Below, piece by piece: positions 15,895-24,730 of a DNA stretch of 41,765 bases; within the stretch, counting starts at the first letter, position 1, and the number at the start of each line of letters is the position of its first letter. The notes beneath the pieces are model-generated. The model saw only the letters and a list, made by a program, of their open reading frames with translations, searched no databases and was not told the origin of the DNA. Made by a program: the position numbers and the translations under genes. Origin of the DNA: Candidatus Cellulosilyticum pullistercoris (GTDB taxonomy: Bacteria; Bacillota; Clostridia; Lachnospirales; Cellulosilyticaceae); the NCBI GenBank assembly GCA_018883705.1, contig JAHLFQ010000022.1, forward strand, positions 1-41,765, written 5' to 3'.

Positions 15895-16761
15895 ATGAAT
15901 GTATCAGCAATTTTATCACCCATAATCACTATTGGTGGCATGGGCCTTCTCTTTGGATTAGGTCTGGGTATGGCTGCTAAGAAGTTTGCGGTACCAGTTG
16001 ATGAACGTGTAGATAGTATAAAAGAAAATTTACCAGGTGCTAACTGTGGAGGCTGTGGATTTGCAGGATGTGAAGCTATGGCAAAATCTATTGCTTCAGG
16101 TGAAAGTAAAATAAATGCTTGTCCTGTTTGTAATGAAGCACAAATTAAAGCTATCGCAAAGGTTATGAACATGGAGGCCGATATAACTGAGAAAAAAGTG
16201 GCTGTGCTTAGATGTAAAGGAAATACAGAGAATGCTAAGCAAAAATTTGAATATGCAGGTATCGCCACATGCCAAGATGCTCACTTGTTAGGAGGAGGAC
16301 CTAAGGTGTGTAGCTATGGATGTCTCGGATATGGTTCTTGTGTGGCGCAGTGTCAATTTGGTGCAATGCACATGGAAGAAGGCCTACCTGTTATTGACCG
16401 TGAGAAGTGTGTGGGATGTGGTGCTTGTGAAAGACAATGCCCACGCCAAGTGATTCATCTTGTACCAGTTAATAGCAGTTATCATGTAAATTGTATTTCC
16501 AAAGATAAAGGGAAGGATGTTAAAGCAGGATGCAAAGTGGGATGTATTGGTTGTGGTCTATGCGTTAAACAGTGTGATGTAGGGGCTATAGTACTTAAAG
16601 ACAATTATGCGCAAATAGATGCAAGTCTTTGTGTAGCTTGTGGCAAATGTAGCACAAAATGTCCAACAAATGCTATTTCTAATTTGCTTGATAATCTTGG
16701 AAAAGAGCATCTACCACTTGCAGTTAGCAATCAATCATTAAATGAAGGTATTTCTTTATAA
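15895..16761 (+). CDS. rnfB: Rnf complex subunit B (ferredoxin-accepting)
   Basis: Iron-sulfur subunit that takes electrons from reduced ferredoxin. One N-terminal helix is followed by an Fe-S domain CGGCGFAGCEAM (about residues 43-54) with a distant CPVC. Later come ferredoxin-type [4Fe-4S] motifs CVGCGACERQCP, CIGCGLCVKQCD and CVACGKCSTKCP, plus an irregular earlier set CSYGCLGYGSCVAQC. The count suits the clostridial, multi-cluster RnfB. The ATG at 15895 is chosen: the ATG at 15889 touches the GGAGG, while 15895 is eight bases from it. This is the last rnf gene, followed by a terminator. Confidence 0.95.
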   Translation: MNVSAILSPIITIGGMGLLFGLGLGMAAKKFAVPVDERVDSIKENLPGANCGGCGFAGCEAMAKSIASGESKINACPVCNEAQIKAIAKVMNMEADITEKKVAVLRCKGNTENAKQKFEYAGIATCQDAHLLGGGPKVCSYGCLGYGSCVAQCQFGAMHMEEGLPVIDREKCVGCGACERQCPRQVIHLVPVNSSYHVNCISKDKGKDVKAGCKVGCIGCGLCVKQCDVGAIVLKDNYAQIDASLCVACGKCSTKCPTNAISNLLDNLGKEHLPLAVSNQSLNEGISL

Positions 16762-16803
16762 GAAATAATGAATTGCTAAGGTATAAAAGAGCAAACTAAA
16801 GAT

Positions 16804-16845
16804 AGAGGTAGGAAGTTCTACATGGAGCTTTTTACCTCTCTTTTT
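16804..16845 (+). terminator. rnf operon terminator
   Basis: A 15-base stem (16804-16818 with 16825-16839, three wobbles), a six-base loop and TTTTT at 16841-16845. Confidence 0.88.
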
Positions 16846-16912
16846 ACTAATTCTATAGATAAAATAAGAAGTAAGATGGCTGCTATAGAAGATGATCTAT
16901 AAAAAGAGAAAA

Positions 16913-16942
16913 GTGACACTTATTTTGATTTTAGTGTATAAT
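16913..16942 (+). promoter_or_regulatory. Promoter of the DUF4321-maf unit
   Basis: GTGACA (16913-16918) and TATAAT (16937-16942) are spaced by 18 bases, 32 bases before the start codon. Confidence 0.65.
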
Positions 16943-16974
16943 AAGATACATCAGATAAATTAGGGGGGAGTAAT

Positions 16975-17241
16975 GTGGCAAATGGAACATCAAAGTTTGG
17001 TAATGTTTGGATTTTGTTACTGTGCATCCTATCAGGGTTAACAGTAGGATATTTCATAGGAAACCTATGTGATCATATATCATACCTTGAGTGGATGAAC
17101 TATACAGGCACATTTGGATTAGATCAGCCTATTCAAGTCAATCTAGGTGTGCTCTGGTTTTCTATTCAAGTAAAATTTAATATTACATTAGCAGCTGTAA
17201 TAGGTATGTTACTAGGAATAGCACTTTATAAAAAGATTTAG
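16975..17241 (+). CDS. DUF4321 small membrane protein
   Basis: An 88-residue protein with two membrane helices: LLLCILSGLTVGYFIGNLC near the N-terminus and ITLAAVIGMLLGIALYKK at the end. A short outer region between them contains TGTFGLDQP and NLGVLWFSIQVKFNI. This pattern matches the DUF4321 family, common next to maf, radC and mreB in Clostridia. The function is unknown. The start is a GTG at 16975 after GGGGGGAG; the ATG at 16973 is in another frame. Confidence 0.78.
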   Translation: MANGTSKFGNVWILLLCILSGLTVGYFIGNLCDHISYLEWMNYTGTFGLDQPIQVNLGVLWFSIQVKFNITLAAVIGMLLGIALYKKI

Positions 17242-17264
17242 TTAAGTAGAAGGAGAAAAAGTAA

Positions 17265-17831
17265 ATGGAGTCATTAATTTTAGCATCAGGGTCTCCTAGA
17301 CGTAAAGAGCTTATGCAGATTTTGCCATGGCCATTTGAAGTAAAAACTAAAGAGGTAGTAGAAGTAATTAGTGAAACACTTTCGCCAGAAGAAAATGTAA
17401 AGGCATTAGCTTATCAAAAAGCAAGTGCAGTTGCAAAGGATTATCCAAGTCGCATAGTTATTGGTGCAGATACGGTTGTTTGCCTAGATGGAGAAATAAT
17501 GGGCAAACCACAAGATAGGATGCAGGCACAAATGATGTTAGAACGATTAAGTGGCAAGGAGCATCATGTGTATACGGGTGTTGCTATTATAGGTAGAGAT
17601 GAGGAAATTTCAGAAACGTTTTATGTGGAAACAAAGGTTAAAATGCAGTCTTTATCTAGAGAGGAAATTGAGGCCTATATTTTAACAAATGAACCTATGG
17701 ATAAAGCGGGGGCATATGGTATTCAAGGATATGGTGCAAGATATATTGAAAGAATTGAAGGGGATTATTATAGTGTGATGGGATTACCTGTTCATGCACT
17801 ATATGAAAAATTAAAAAAACAGTTTAAATAA
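17265..17831 (+). CDS. maf: Maf family nucleoside triphosphate pyrophosphatase
   Basis: House-cleaning enzyme that hydrolyses dTTP, UTP or modified nucleotides to the monophosphate; over-expression blocks septation in Bacillus. 188 residues. The N-terminal LILASGSPRRKELM and the IGADTVVCLDGEIMGKPQD segment (about residues 66-84), with the catalytic aspartate, are family signatures. EPMDKAGAYGIQGYGA follows the expected order. AAGGAG precedes the ATG. It lies 23 bases after the DUF4321 gene and ends in a terminator. Confidence 0.95.
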   Translation: MESLILASGSPRRKELMQILPWPFEVKTKEVVEVISETLSPEENVKALAYQKASAVAKDYPSRIVIGADTVVCLDGEIMGKPQDRMQAQMMLERLSGKEHHVYTGVAIIGRDEEISETFYVETKVKMQSLSREEIEAYILTNEPMDKAGAYGIQGYGARYIERIEGDYYSVMGLPVHALYEKLKKQFK

Positions 17832-17852
17832 GCCGTATAGGCTTATTTTTTT
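17827..17852 (+). terminator. Terminator after maf
   Basis: AATAAGCC (overlapping the maf stop) pairs with GGCTTATT around GTATA, then a T run. Confidence 0.85.
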
Positions 17853-17922
17853 ATAGGCTTTTATGTCTATTTGTATGAATTTATTTTAATGTGGCGATAA
17901 TCTGAAAAAAAGGGGGTATTTT

Positions 17923-18612
17923 ATGGAAAATCAAGTACTCATATCAGAAGAAATGCCGTATGAAAAGTTTGAGAAATATGGATTAGAAGCCTTAACAAAT
18001 AGTGATTTATTAGCAATTCTACTACGAACAGGGACAAAGGAAATGAATGTAAAGCAACTGGCACAATATTTATTAGCGTATAGTACCAAGGGACAAAAAA
18101 GTTCATTAATTAGTTTATATGAGTTTTCTTATGAACAACTTCAGGGAATTAAAGGAATTGGCAAAATAAAAGCACTCCAAATTATGTCGCTTTTAGAACT
18201 TAGTAAGCGTATTGCTAAGGAAAGGCATGAGCCTAATACAAAAATTTCGTCGCCACGTATTTTATCTCAGTACTTTATGGAAGCACTCCGCCATGAGCAA
18301 AAGGAATGTTTTATAGTAACCTTTTTAGATGCTAAGTGTAAGATGATAGGCTACAAAATGATTTCTACAGGAAGCTTAACTGCCTCAGTCGTCCATCCTA
18401 GAGAAGTTTATAAAATAGCCATTCAAAAATCCGCCTATAGTATCATTGTACTTCATAATCATCCAAGTGGAGATCCCTCACCTAGTAAGGAAGATATACA
18501 AATAACTGAAAGATTAAAAAAAGTAGGTGAACTCATAGGAATTCCACTATTAGATCATATTATTATTGGAGATGGAATCTATAAGAGTTTAAAGGAAGAA
18601 AGTTACTTATAG
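17923..18612 (+). CDS. radC: RadC/JAB-domain protein
   Basis: RadC family protein of 229 residues, usual length. An N-terminal helix-hairpin-helix-like region (YEQLQGIKGIGKIKALQI, about residues 67-84) precedes a C-terminal MPN/JAB metalloprotease-like domain with HNHPSGDPSPSKEDI (about residues 172-186), which supplies the zinc ligands. The role in DNA repair is disputed and the biochemical activity is not settled. Its place just before mreB is conserved in many Firmicutes. AAAGGGGG precedes the ATG. Confidence 0.95.
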   Translation: MENQVLISEEMPYEKFEKYGLEALTNSDLLAILLRTGTKEMNVKQLAQYLLAYSTKGQKSSLISLYEFSYEQLQGIKGIGKIKALQIMSLLELSKRIAKERHEPNTKISSPRILSQYFMEALRHEQKECFIVTFLDAKCKMIGYKMISTGSLTASVVHPREVYKIAIQKSAYSIIVLHNHPSGDPSPSKEDIQITERLKKVGELIGIPLLDHIIIGDGIYKSLKEESYL

Positions 18613-18615
18613 TTG

Positions 18616-18644
18616 TTGAAAAAAGAAATAAAAAAAGGTATGAT
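18616..18644 (+). promoter_or_regulatory. mreB promoter
   Basis: TTGAAA (18616-18621) and TATGAT (18639-18644) with a 17-base spacer. It begins four bases after the radC stop codon. Confidence 0.65.
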
Positions 18645-18704
18645 GGTAGATATGATATTTTGTCAATTAGCATATATAACATAGATTAATTTAGGAGGAT
18701 AAAT

Positions 18705-19715
18705 ATGTTTAGTAAAGATATGGGTATCGATCTTGGTACTGCAAATACACTTGTTTTTGTAAAAGGGAAGGGAATTGTTGTTAATGAACCTTCAGTAGTT
18801 GCTATAAAGGAAAAAACAAATGAAGTATTAGCTGTTGGTGATGAAGCAAAACAAATGATTGGTAGAACGCCTGGTAATATTGTTGCAATTAGGCCTCTTA
18901 AAGACGGTGTAATTGCGGATTTTGATACAACTTCAGCGATGCTTCGTTATTTTATCGGAAAAGCATATAAACAATCTTTATTTGGTTCAAAACCAAGAGT
19001 TATCGTATGTGTACCTTCTGGTGTTACATCTGTAGAGAAGCGTGCTGTAGAAGAAGCAACAGAAAAAGCAGGGGCTAAAAAAGCACTGATTATGGAAGAA
19101 CCAATGGCTGCTGCAATTGGAGCACACTTACGTGTAGAGGAGCCAACTGGAAACATGGTTGTTGATATCGGAGGTGGAACAACTGATGTGGCTGTTATCT
19201 CTTTAGGAGGAATTGTAGCTAGTAAATCGCTTCGTATTGCTGGTGATGAATTTGATGAATACATTGTTGCTTACATTAAGAGAGAATATAATTTAATGAT
19301 TGGTGAAAGAACAGCTGAACAAATTAAAATTACAATCGGTGCAGCTTATCCAACAGGACAAGATGAGACGATGGAAATTCGTGGTCGTGACCTTGTGACT
19401 GGGCTTCCTAAAGTACTCACTATTACATCTGCAGAAGTAACAGAAGCTATTAAGGAACCTGTCAACTCTATTATTGATGCTATTAAATTAACATTAGAAA
19501 AAACACCACCAGAGCTTGCAGCAGATATTATGGAAAGTGGTATCATGCTTACTGGAGGTGGCGCGCTTCTTAATGGTCTTGATACACTTATAGGTCTTGA
19601 AACAGGAATGCCAGTTAAGATTGCAGAAGACCCACTAGACTGTGTAGCTAAAGGAACAGGGTATGCTTTAGAAAATATAGAGAAATGGTCAGCTATCTTT
19701 GCTGATGAAAAATAA
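18705..19715 (+). CDS. mreB: Rod shape-determining protein MreB
   Basis: Bacterial actin that guides lateral wall synthesis. 336 residues. The nucleotide-binding motifs are DLGTANTLVFVKGKG (residues 6-20), VDIGGGTTDVAVISLGG (about 150-166) and LTGGGALLNGLD near the end. AGGAGG precedes the ATG. mreC and mreD follow on the same strand, which favours MreB over the paralogues Mbl or MreBH. Membrane attachment is expected through a hydrophobic loop. Confidence 0.96.
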   Translation: MFSKDMGIDLGTANTLVFVKGKGIVVNEPSVVAIKEKTNEVLAVGDEAKQMIGRTPGNIVAIRPLKDGVIADFDTTSAMLRYFIGKAYKQSLFGSKPRVIVCVPSGVTSVEKRAVEEATEKAGAKKALIMEEPMAAAIGAHLRVEEPTGNMVVDIGGGTTDVAVISLGGIVASKSLRIAGDEFDEYIVAYIKREYNLMIGERTAEQIKITIGAAYPTGQDETMEIRGRDLVTGLPKVLTITSAEVTEAIKEPVNSIIDAIKLTLEKTPPELAADIMESGIMLTGGGALLNGLDTLIGLETGMPVKIAEDPLDCVAKGTGYALENIEKWSAIFADEK

Positions 19716-19732
19716 AACAAGGAGCGATTACC

Positions 19733-20551
19733 TTGAAGTTAAATAAAAAAGTAAAAAGGGTAGGCTTAATAAGTGGTATCCTTTTGATAGGTCTTATTGG
19801 ACTTGGAAAAGTACTAGATATTCCTGTGCTAAGTACAGGCGTTAATTATGTACTGTATCCTTTTGAAAAAGGTATTAATCTTGTTATCAATGGGACAAGT
19901 AATGTGTTTGAACGATTTCAAAATGTCAATGATCTATTAGCTGAGAATAAGGCCCTTAAAGAAGAAGTCAGTCAACTTAGATATGAGAAAACCATTTTAT
20001 CTCAGTACCAAGATGAAAATGAAAATTTGAGAACACTTTTAGATATGAAAAAGCGTTATGCAGATTATGAAGGTGTTGGTGCTAATGTAATAGGTAGAGA
20101 CTATGGTAATTGGAATAAAGTCTACACAATCGATAAAGGTCTTAGAAACAATGTTAAAGATAATAGTGTCATTTTAGCAAATGGTGGTTTAGTAGGACAT
20201 GTTGAAGAAGCGACAGATATCGCTTCTAAGGCTATTTCCATTATAGATAGTCGAAGTGCCGTGAGTGCTGAAGTGAGTCGTACAGGTGATGTAGGCATTT
20301 TAAAAGGTGATATTGAACTTGCAAATGATGGATTATGTCTTTTGGAAATTAATGGTGAATCTGAAATCATGAAGGGGGACCAAATTATAACATCCTATTT
20401 AAGTGATATATATCCTCCTGGGATTCTTATTGGAACAGTAGAGCAGGTGCTTGTTAATAATAATGATTTAGTAAGCTATGCTTATGTTAAACCTATTGTA
20501 GATTTTGATCATTTGCAACAAGTCTTGGTCATTAATACTGAGAGTGAATAG
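19733..20551 (+). CDS. mreC: Rod shape-determining protein MreC
   Basis: Bitopic membrane protein linking MreB to the outer wall-synthesis enzymes. 272 residues. One N-terminal helix (about residues 11-30), a coiled coil (about 60-95, LLAENKALKEEVSQLRYEKT), then the two beta-domains of MreC with VIGRDYGNWNKVYTIDKG. The start is a TTG at 19733 after AAGGAGCG, 17 bases past mreB. The low-efficiency start may keep MreC below MreB. Confidence 0.93.
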   Translation: MKLNKKVKRVGLISGILLIGLIGLGKVLDIPVLSTGVNYVLYPFEKGINLVINGTSNVFERFQNVNDLLAENKALKEEVSQLRYEKTILSQYQDENENLRTLLDMKKRYADYEGVGANVIGRDYGNWNKVYTIDKGLRNNVKDNSVILANGGLVGHVEEATDIASKAISIIDSRSAVSAEVSRTGDVGILKGDIELANDGLCLLEINGESEIMKGDQIITSYLSDIYPPGILIGTVEQVLVNNNDLVSYAYVKPIVDFDHLQQVLVINTESE

Positions 20552-20565
20552 AGGAGTAGACAAAT

Positions 20566-21075
20566 ATGCGAGTTGCAATAATAGGACTTTTATTGGTCAT
20601 TGTGCATACACTTGAAGCAACACTTTTTCAATATCTAAGAATAGGGAATATTGCACCTAATTTTATGATTATGATTATCGTATCTTTTGCACTTTTGAGA
20701 GGAAGTAAAGAGGGCGTAATTGTTGGCACAGTTGCTGGATTTTTAAATGATATTTCATTTGGTATACATTTAGGACCAACTATTATAAGTTATGCACTGA
20801 TTGGATATGTTTGTGGTAAACTAAATAAAAATTTTTATCGAGAAAATTTTATTATTCCTTTTTTTTGTACCCTATTGAGTAGTTTATTTTATAGTGTAAC
20901 AAACATTATTTCTCTTGTTCTAAGAGGACAATTAAATTTTGGGTATTTTATTAAATCTATAGTTATTCCTGAGCTTATTTATACCATTACATTATCACTT
21001 ATTATTTATCAAGTAGCTTACTTAATAAATGAGAAAATTGAACAAAGTGAAAAAAATACTCGGAATATTTTTTGA
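20566..21075 (+). CDS. mreD: Rod shape-determining protein MreD
   Basis: Hydrophobic protein of 169 residues with about five or six helices, and the MreD-like segment LRIGNIAPNFMIMIIVSFALLRGSKEG near the N-terminus. It completes the mreBCD operon and is thought to scaffold the elongation complex with MreC, RodA and PBP2. The next gene, minC, is 155 bases away with its own promoter. Confidence 0.92.
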   Translation: MRVAIIGLLLVIVHTLEATLFQYLRIGNIAPNFMIMIIVSFALLRGSKEGVIVGTVAGFLNDISFGIHLGPTIISYALIGYVCGKLNKNFYRENFIIPFFCTLLSSLFYSVTNIISLVLRGQLNFGYFIKSIVIPELIYTITLSLIIYQVAYLINEKIEQSEKNTRNIF

Positions 21076-21122
21076 GGAATTGCTTTAATTTTGAAAAATA
21101 AGACGAAATATGTGAATTCTAA

Positions 21123-21152
21123 TTGTCAATGACTTACCATATGGTGTAAAAT
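21123..21152 (+). promoter_or_regulatory. minCDE promoter
   Basis: TTGTCA (21123-21128) and TAAAAT (21147-21152), spacer 18 bases. The leader that follows has a 9-bp stem (GCATAGATC 21167-21175 with GATTTATGC 21192-21200); its meaning is unknown. Confidence 0.5.
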
Positions 21153-21230
21153 AGATGCAAGAATAAGCATAGATCTATCTCTTGTGATGAGGATTTATGC
21201 ATCATTTAATTACAGAATAGAGGGGAAATC

Positions 21231-21926
21231 ATGGGAGAGGGAAATCTTGTCGTTTTCAAAGGTAATGCTGATGGGATAACTGTTATTCTAGATGAAAAAG
21301 CAAACTTTGACGATGTGATAGGTCACTTCAAACAAAAACTAAATGAGTCCAAAGCTTTTTTTAAAGGTTCCAAAGTAGGGATTCGATTTAAAGGACGCAC
21401 ATTGAGTCTTGATGAACAAGAAGTATTAATGGATATTCTAAGACATCAGAATATCATTAATATTTCCTTTGTCCATCCATTTGAGAATGAATCCATAGCT
21501 TATGATGAGCAAATGTTGTGGGTAAAAAATGAATTAGAAAGTTTAAATGGTTCATTAACACACTTTTATTATGGTATTATTCGTTCAGGTATGGAACTTG
21601 AGTATCCAGGAAATATTGTGATCTTTGGTGATGTCAATCCAGGGGGTGTGATTAAAGCAGGCGGACATGTCATAATCTTTGGAATGATGAAAGGGAAAAT
21701 TCATGCTGGCCTTGATGGTAGAGTTAAGAATCCTTTTATTATAAGTAGAGGTATGACACCTATTCAGATAGGGATTCGAAATGTCATTGCACCTTGTCCA
21801 AAGGATGAAAAAAGTGATACAGATACATTAAAAATTGCATATTTATTAGATGAACGAATTTATGTGGATGTACTAGATACAAAAAGTGTTAATCATATGT
21901 TATTAGCAAACGATAAACGGGGGTAG
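21231..21926 (+). CDS. minC: Septum site-determining protein MinC
   Basis: Inhibitor of FtsZ ring assembly, 231 residues. The N-terminal FtsZ-interacting domain opens with LVVFKGNADGITVILDE. The C-terminal beta-helix (about residues 120-225) carries GDVNPGGVIKAGGHVIIFG and LDGRVKNP, which mediate dimerisation and MinD binding. GAGGGG precedes the ATG. minD follows at once. Confidence 0.94.
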   Translation: MGEGNLVVFKGNADGITVILDEKANFDDVIGHFKQKLNESKAFFKGSKVGIRFKGRTLSLDEQEVLMDILRHQNIINISFVHPFENESIAYDEQMLWVKNELESLNGSLTHFYYGIIRSGMELEYPGNIVIFGDVNPGGVIKAGGHVIIFGMMKGKIHAGLDGRVKNPFIISRGMTPIQIGIRNVIAPCPKDEKSDTDTLKIAYLLDERIYVDVLDTKSVNHMLLANDKRG

Positions 21927-21933
21927 GATGAAG

Positions 21934-22731
21934 ATGAGTGAAGTTATAGTTGTAACATCTGGTAAAGGTGGCGTTGGTAAAACAACTACATCTGCAAATG
22001 TTGGTACGGCATTAGCCTTACGAGGTAAAAGTGTTGTTTTAGTTGATGCAGATATAGGTTTAAGAAATTTAGATGTTGTTATGGGTCTTGAGAATCGAAT
22101 CGTATATGACTTAGTAGATGTTGTAGAAGGTAGATGTAGATTAAAACAAGCACTTATTAAAGATAAACGTTTTGATGGTCTCTTTTTATTACCAGCAGCT
22201 CAGACAAGAGATAAAGATGCGGTAGGCCCAGAGCAAATGAAAAAACTTTGTGATAGTTTACGTGAAGAATTTGATTTTATTATCTTAGATTGTCCTGCTG
22301 GAATTGAACAAGGGTTTAAAAATGCTGTAGCAGGTGCTGATAGAGCATTGGTTGTTACAACACCTGAAGTTTCAGCCGTTAGAGATGCGGACCGAATTAT
22401 TGGACTTTTGGAATCACAAGGTGTATCGAATATGCAGCTTATTATCAATCGTGTACGTATGCAGATGGTAAAACGTGGTGATATGATGGCAATGGATGAT
22501 GTTGTTGAAATCTTAGCCGTTGATCTAATCGGTGTTGTTCCAGATGATGAACAAATTGTTGTTACCACGAATAAAGGTGAGCCGGCTGCAGCTGATAGTA
22601 ATTCACTAGCAGGAAAAGCGTTCAAGAATATTGCAAATCGCCTATTAGGAGAAGAAGTACCTTTTTTAGATTTAAATGTAAATAATAACTTTATGGGTAA
22701 ATTGAAAAGAGTTTTTGGATTTGGTAATTAA
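21934..22731 (+). CDS. minD: Septum site-determining ATPase MinD
   Basis: Membrane-binding ATPase that recruits MinC. 265 residues with the deviant Walker A SGKGGVGKTT, DADIGLRNLD, and ILDCPAGIE. The C-terminal amphipathic helix is FMGKLKRVFGFG. The ATG at 21934 is preferred over the in-frame ATG at 21928: the GGGGGTAGG ribosome site touches the first ATG, and MSEVIVVTSGKGG is the common N-terminus. Confidence 0.96.
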   Translation: MSEVIVVTSGKGGVGKTTTSANVGTALALRGKSVVLVDADIGLRNLDVVMGLENRIVYDLVDVVEGRCRLKQALIKDKRFDGLFLLPAAQTRDKDAVGPEQMKKLCDSLREEFDFIILDCPAGIEQGFKNAVAGADRALVVTTPEVSAVRDADRIIGLLESQGVSNMQLIINRVRMQMVKRGDMMAMDDVVEILAVDLIGVVPDDEQIVVTTNKGEPAAADSNSLAGKAFKNIANRLLGEEVPFLDLNVNNNFMGKLKRVFGFGN

Positions 22732-22748
22732 ATTAGGGGGGGAAGGTC

Positions 22749-23033
22749 ATGGGTTTATTAGATATTAATACTTTGTTTAGCAAAAGAAATAAGTCCAGCT
22801 CAGTAGCAAAAGACAGACTCAAGCTGGTACTCATTCATGATCGAATGAATTGTTCAACAGAACTTCTAGAGATGATGCGAGCAGATATTCTGGAGGTCAT
22901 CTCTAGATATGTAGATATAGATACTGAAGAACTTAATATTGAAATATCAAATATGGAATATGAAACAGAGGGGAAAAAAGCACCTGTGCTATCAGCTAAT
23001 ATTCCCATAAAAAATTTGAAAAAAGTAAAGTAG
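22749..23033 (+). CDS. minE: Cell division topological factor MinE
   Basis: 94 residues, the usual size. The N-terminal membrane/MinD-binding helix region (FSKRNKSSSVAKDRLKLVL) and the C-terminal topological domain (DILEVISRYVDIDTEELNIEI) are both recognisable. It stimulates MinD ATPase and drives oscillation. The presence of MinE rather than only DivIVA indicates an oscillating Min system, as in many Clostridia. It follows minD by 17 bases, with GGGGGG upstream. Confidence 0.93.
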   Translation: MGLLDINTLFSKRNKSSSVAKDRLKLVLIHDRMNCSTELLEMMRADILEVISRYVDIDTEELNIEISNMEYETEGKKAPVLSANIPIKNLKKVK

Positions 23034-23062
23034 TTATCGTTTGAAAGGAACTTTTCGTACAA

Positions 23063-24181
23063 ATGCACATAAAAGAACTAATCAAAAAAATTGATATTTG
23101 GCTTATTTTACTCATGAGTATTTTAACAGGGATTGGTATTCTAGCGATTAACAGTGCAACTGCTTATACGGGGGATACAACCTATGTTAAAAAACAACTA
23201 ATATTTTTTGTTATAGGTTTAGTTTTAATGATTATTGTCATGAGTATAGATTATCATGTCCTATCTAATTGGTATTTAATTGTATATATAGGTATTATTC
23301 TAATTCTTATTGCTGTTAAATTATTTGGTGAAAACATTAATGGAGCAACGAGATGGATTACTATCTTAGGCGTTCAAATTCAACCTTCTGAATTTGCTAA
23401 AATTGGGATGATTCTTTGTGGTGCTACTATTATTAATAAATATAATAATAGAATTAATAAATTATGGCCCGTTCTTATTATTGGGGCATTTGAATTTGTT
23501 CCTTTTATATTAGTCAATAGACAACCAAATTTATCTACAAGCATTATACTGATTGTTATATTGATGATACAACTATTTATAAGCAAATTGAATCTTAAGT
23601 ATATTATGACAGCAGCAGGTGTTAGTGGACTACTTGGTATCGTGGTTTTTGTTTATATTGTTAATAATCCAGATCAAAAATTGATACAAGACTATCAAAG
23701 AAAACGTATTATGAGTCTTGTTAATGGAGGAGATTCATCTGGAGATAAATATCAAACGCAACGTGCAGTACAAGCCATTGGATCAGGTGGATTAAAGGGT
23801 AAAGGATTAAATCAAGGCTCAATTAGCCAACTTAACTATTTACCAGAGTCACACAATGATTTTATTATGGCCGTACTTGGTGAAGAATTTGGTTTTGTAG
23901 GAATATTGGGCATTATTTGTATTTTGCTCTTATTTATTTTTAGAGGTGTATGGATTGCTAGGGGTGCACCTGATGAGTTAGCCAGATTTATTGTTATAGG
24001 TTACTTTGGAATGATTGCTATGCAAAGTTTCGTTAATATGGGTGTTGTCACAGATTTCTTACCTAATACGGGCATACCAATTCCCTTTATAAGTTATGGT
24101 GGAAGCTCTCTTTGGGCTAATATGATGGGATTAGGGCTCGTGCTTAATGTTTCAATGCGTAGTGAGAAAAAAATGTTTTAG
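23063..24181 (+). CDS. rodA: RodA (SEDS-family peptidoglycan polymerase)
   Basis: SEDS glycosyltransferase that polymerises lipid II during elongation. 372 residues and about ten helices. Family marks are INSATAY near the N-terminus, QPSEFAKIG (around residue 113), LPESHNDFIMAVLGEEFGF and FISYGGSSLWANMMGLGL near the end. Assignment to RodA rather than FtsW rests on the mre/min context and short length. The ribosome site AAAGGAA lies about 13 bases from the ATG, rather far, so expression may be weak or coupled to minE, 29 bases upstream. Confidence 0.93.
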   Translation: MHIKELIKKIDIWLILLMSILTGIGILAINSATAYTGDTTYVKKQLIFFVIGLVLMIIVMSIDYHVLSNWYLIVYIGIILILIAVKLFGENINGATRWITILGVQIQPSEFAKIGMILCGATIINKYNNRINKLWPVLIIGAFEFVPFILVNRQPNLSTSIILIVILMIQLFISKLNLKYIMTAAGVSGLLGIVVFVYIVNNPDQKLIQDYQRKRIMSLVNGGDSSGDKYQTQRAVQAIGSGGLKGKGLNQGSISQLNYLPESHNDFIMAVLGEEFGFVGILGIICILLLFIFRGVWIARGAPDELARFIVIGYFGMIAMQSFVNMGVVTDFLPNTGIPIPFISYGGSSLWANMMGLGLVLNVSMRSEKKMF

Positions 24182-24193
24182 GGAGGGTAAAAG

Positions 24194-24589
24194 ATGAATG
24201 TAGCTTTAATTGCACATGATGCAAAGAAAAAGTTGATGGAAAACTTTACAATTGCTTATCGTCATATTTTAACCAAGCATACCTTGTATGCTACAGGTAC
24301 GACAGGACGATTAATTGAGGAAGCAACTAATTTAAATATATATAAATATCTAGCAGGGCATCTAGGTGGCTCACAGCAATTAGGTGCTCAAATTGCACAT
24401 AATGAAATTGACATGGTCATTTTCTTAAGAGATCCCATTTCACAAAAACCACATGAGCCAGACTTAGGTGGGATTGAAAGATTATGTGATATTCATAATA
24501 TTCCTATTGCAACCAATCTTGCGACGGCTGAACTTTTAGTGAAGGCGTTAGAAAGAGGCGATCTAAGCTGGCGTGAAGTTATGCGATAA
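24194..24589 (+). CDS. mgsA: Methylglyoxal synthase
   Basis: Converts dihydroxyacetone phosphate to methylglyoxal plus phosphate, a bypass that frees phosphate when triose phosphates build up. 131 residues. All signatures are present: LIAHDAKKKLM (residues 5-15), TGTTGRLIEE, the catalytic aspartate segment GHLGGSQQLGAQIA, and FLRDPISQKPHEPD. AGGGAGG precedes the ATG, 12 bases after rodA, so it shares the rodA transcript. Confidence 0.96.
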   Translation: MNVALIAHDAKKKLMENFTIAYRHILTKHTLYATGTTGRLIEEATNLNIYKYLAGHLGGSQQLGAQIAHNEIDMVIFLRDPISQKPHEPDLGGIERLCDIHNIPIATNLATAELLVKALERGDLSWREVMR

Positions 24590-24612
24590 AAGACTTTTTT
24601 AAAGTCTTTTTT
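24588..24612 (+). terminator. Terminator after mgsA
   Basis: AAAAGACTTT-TTT-AAAGTCTTTT with further T's, starting within the stop codon. The stem is short and AT-rich. Confidence 0.75.
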
Positions 24613-24730
24613 ATTTTGCATAAAGTCTTGCATAGGCTTGTTCATTTCCCCATATATATAGTTTAGTTATTAAAATAGATAATCTTATAGCTAGTAATCT
24701 TTAAGTGATGATGTAAATGGGGGAATGAAG

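Noticed and set aside
15855..16268. Minus-strand frame opposite rnfB
   Set aside because: It overlaps a clear iron-sulfur gene and shows no domain or ribosome site.
16876..16902. Eight-codon ATG frame upstream of the DUF4321 gene
   Set aside because: Too short, no convincing ribosome site, and it lies upstream of the predicted promoter.
22200..22625. Minus-strand frame opposite minD
   Set aside because: Shadow of a conserved ATPase gene; its Ser/Thr/Ile-rich translation is typical of antisense frames.
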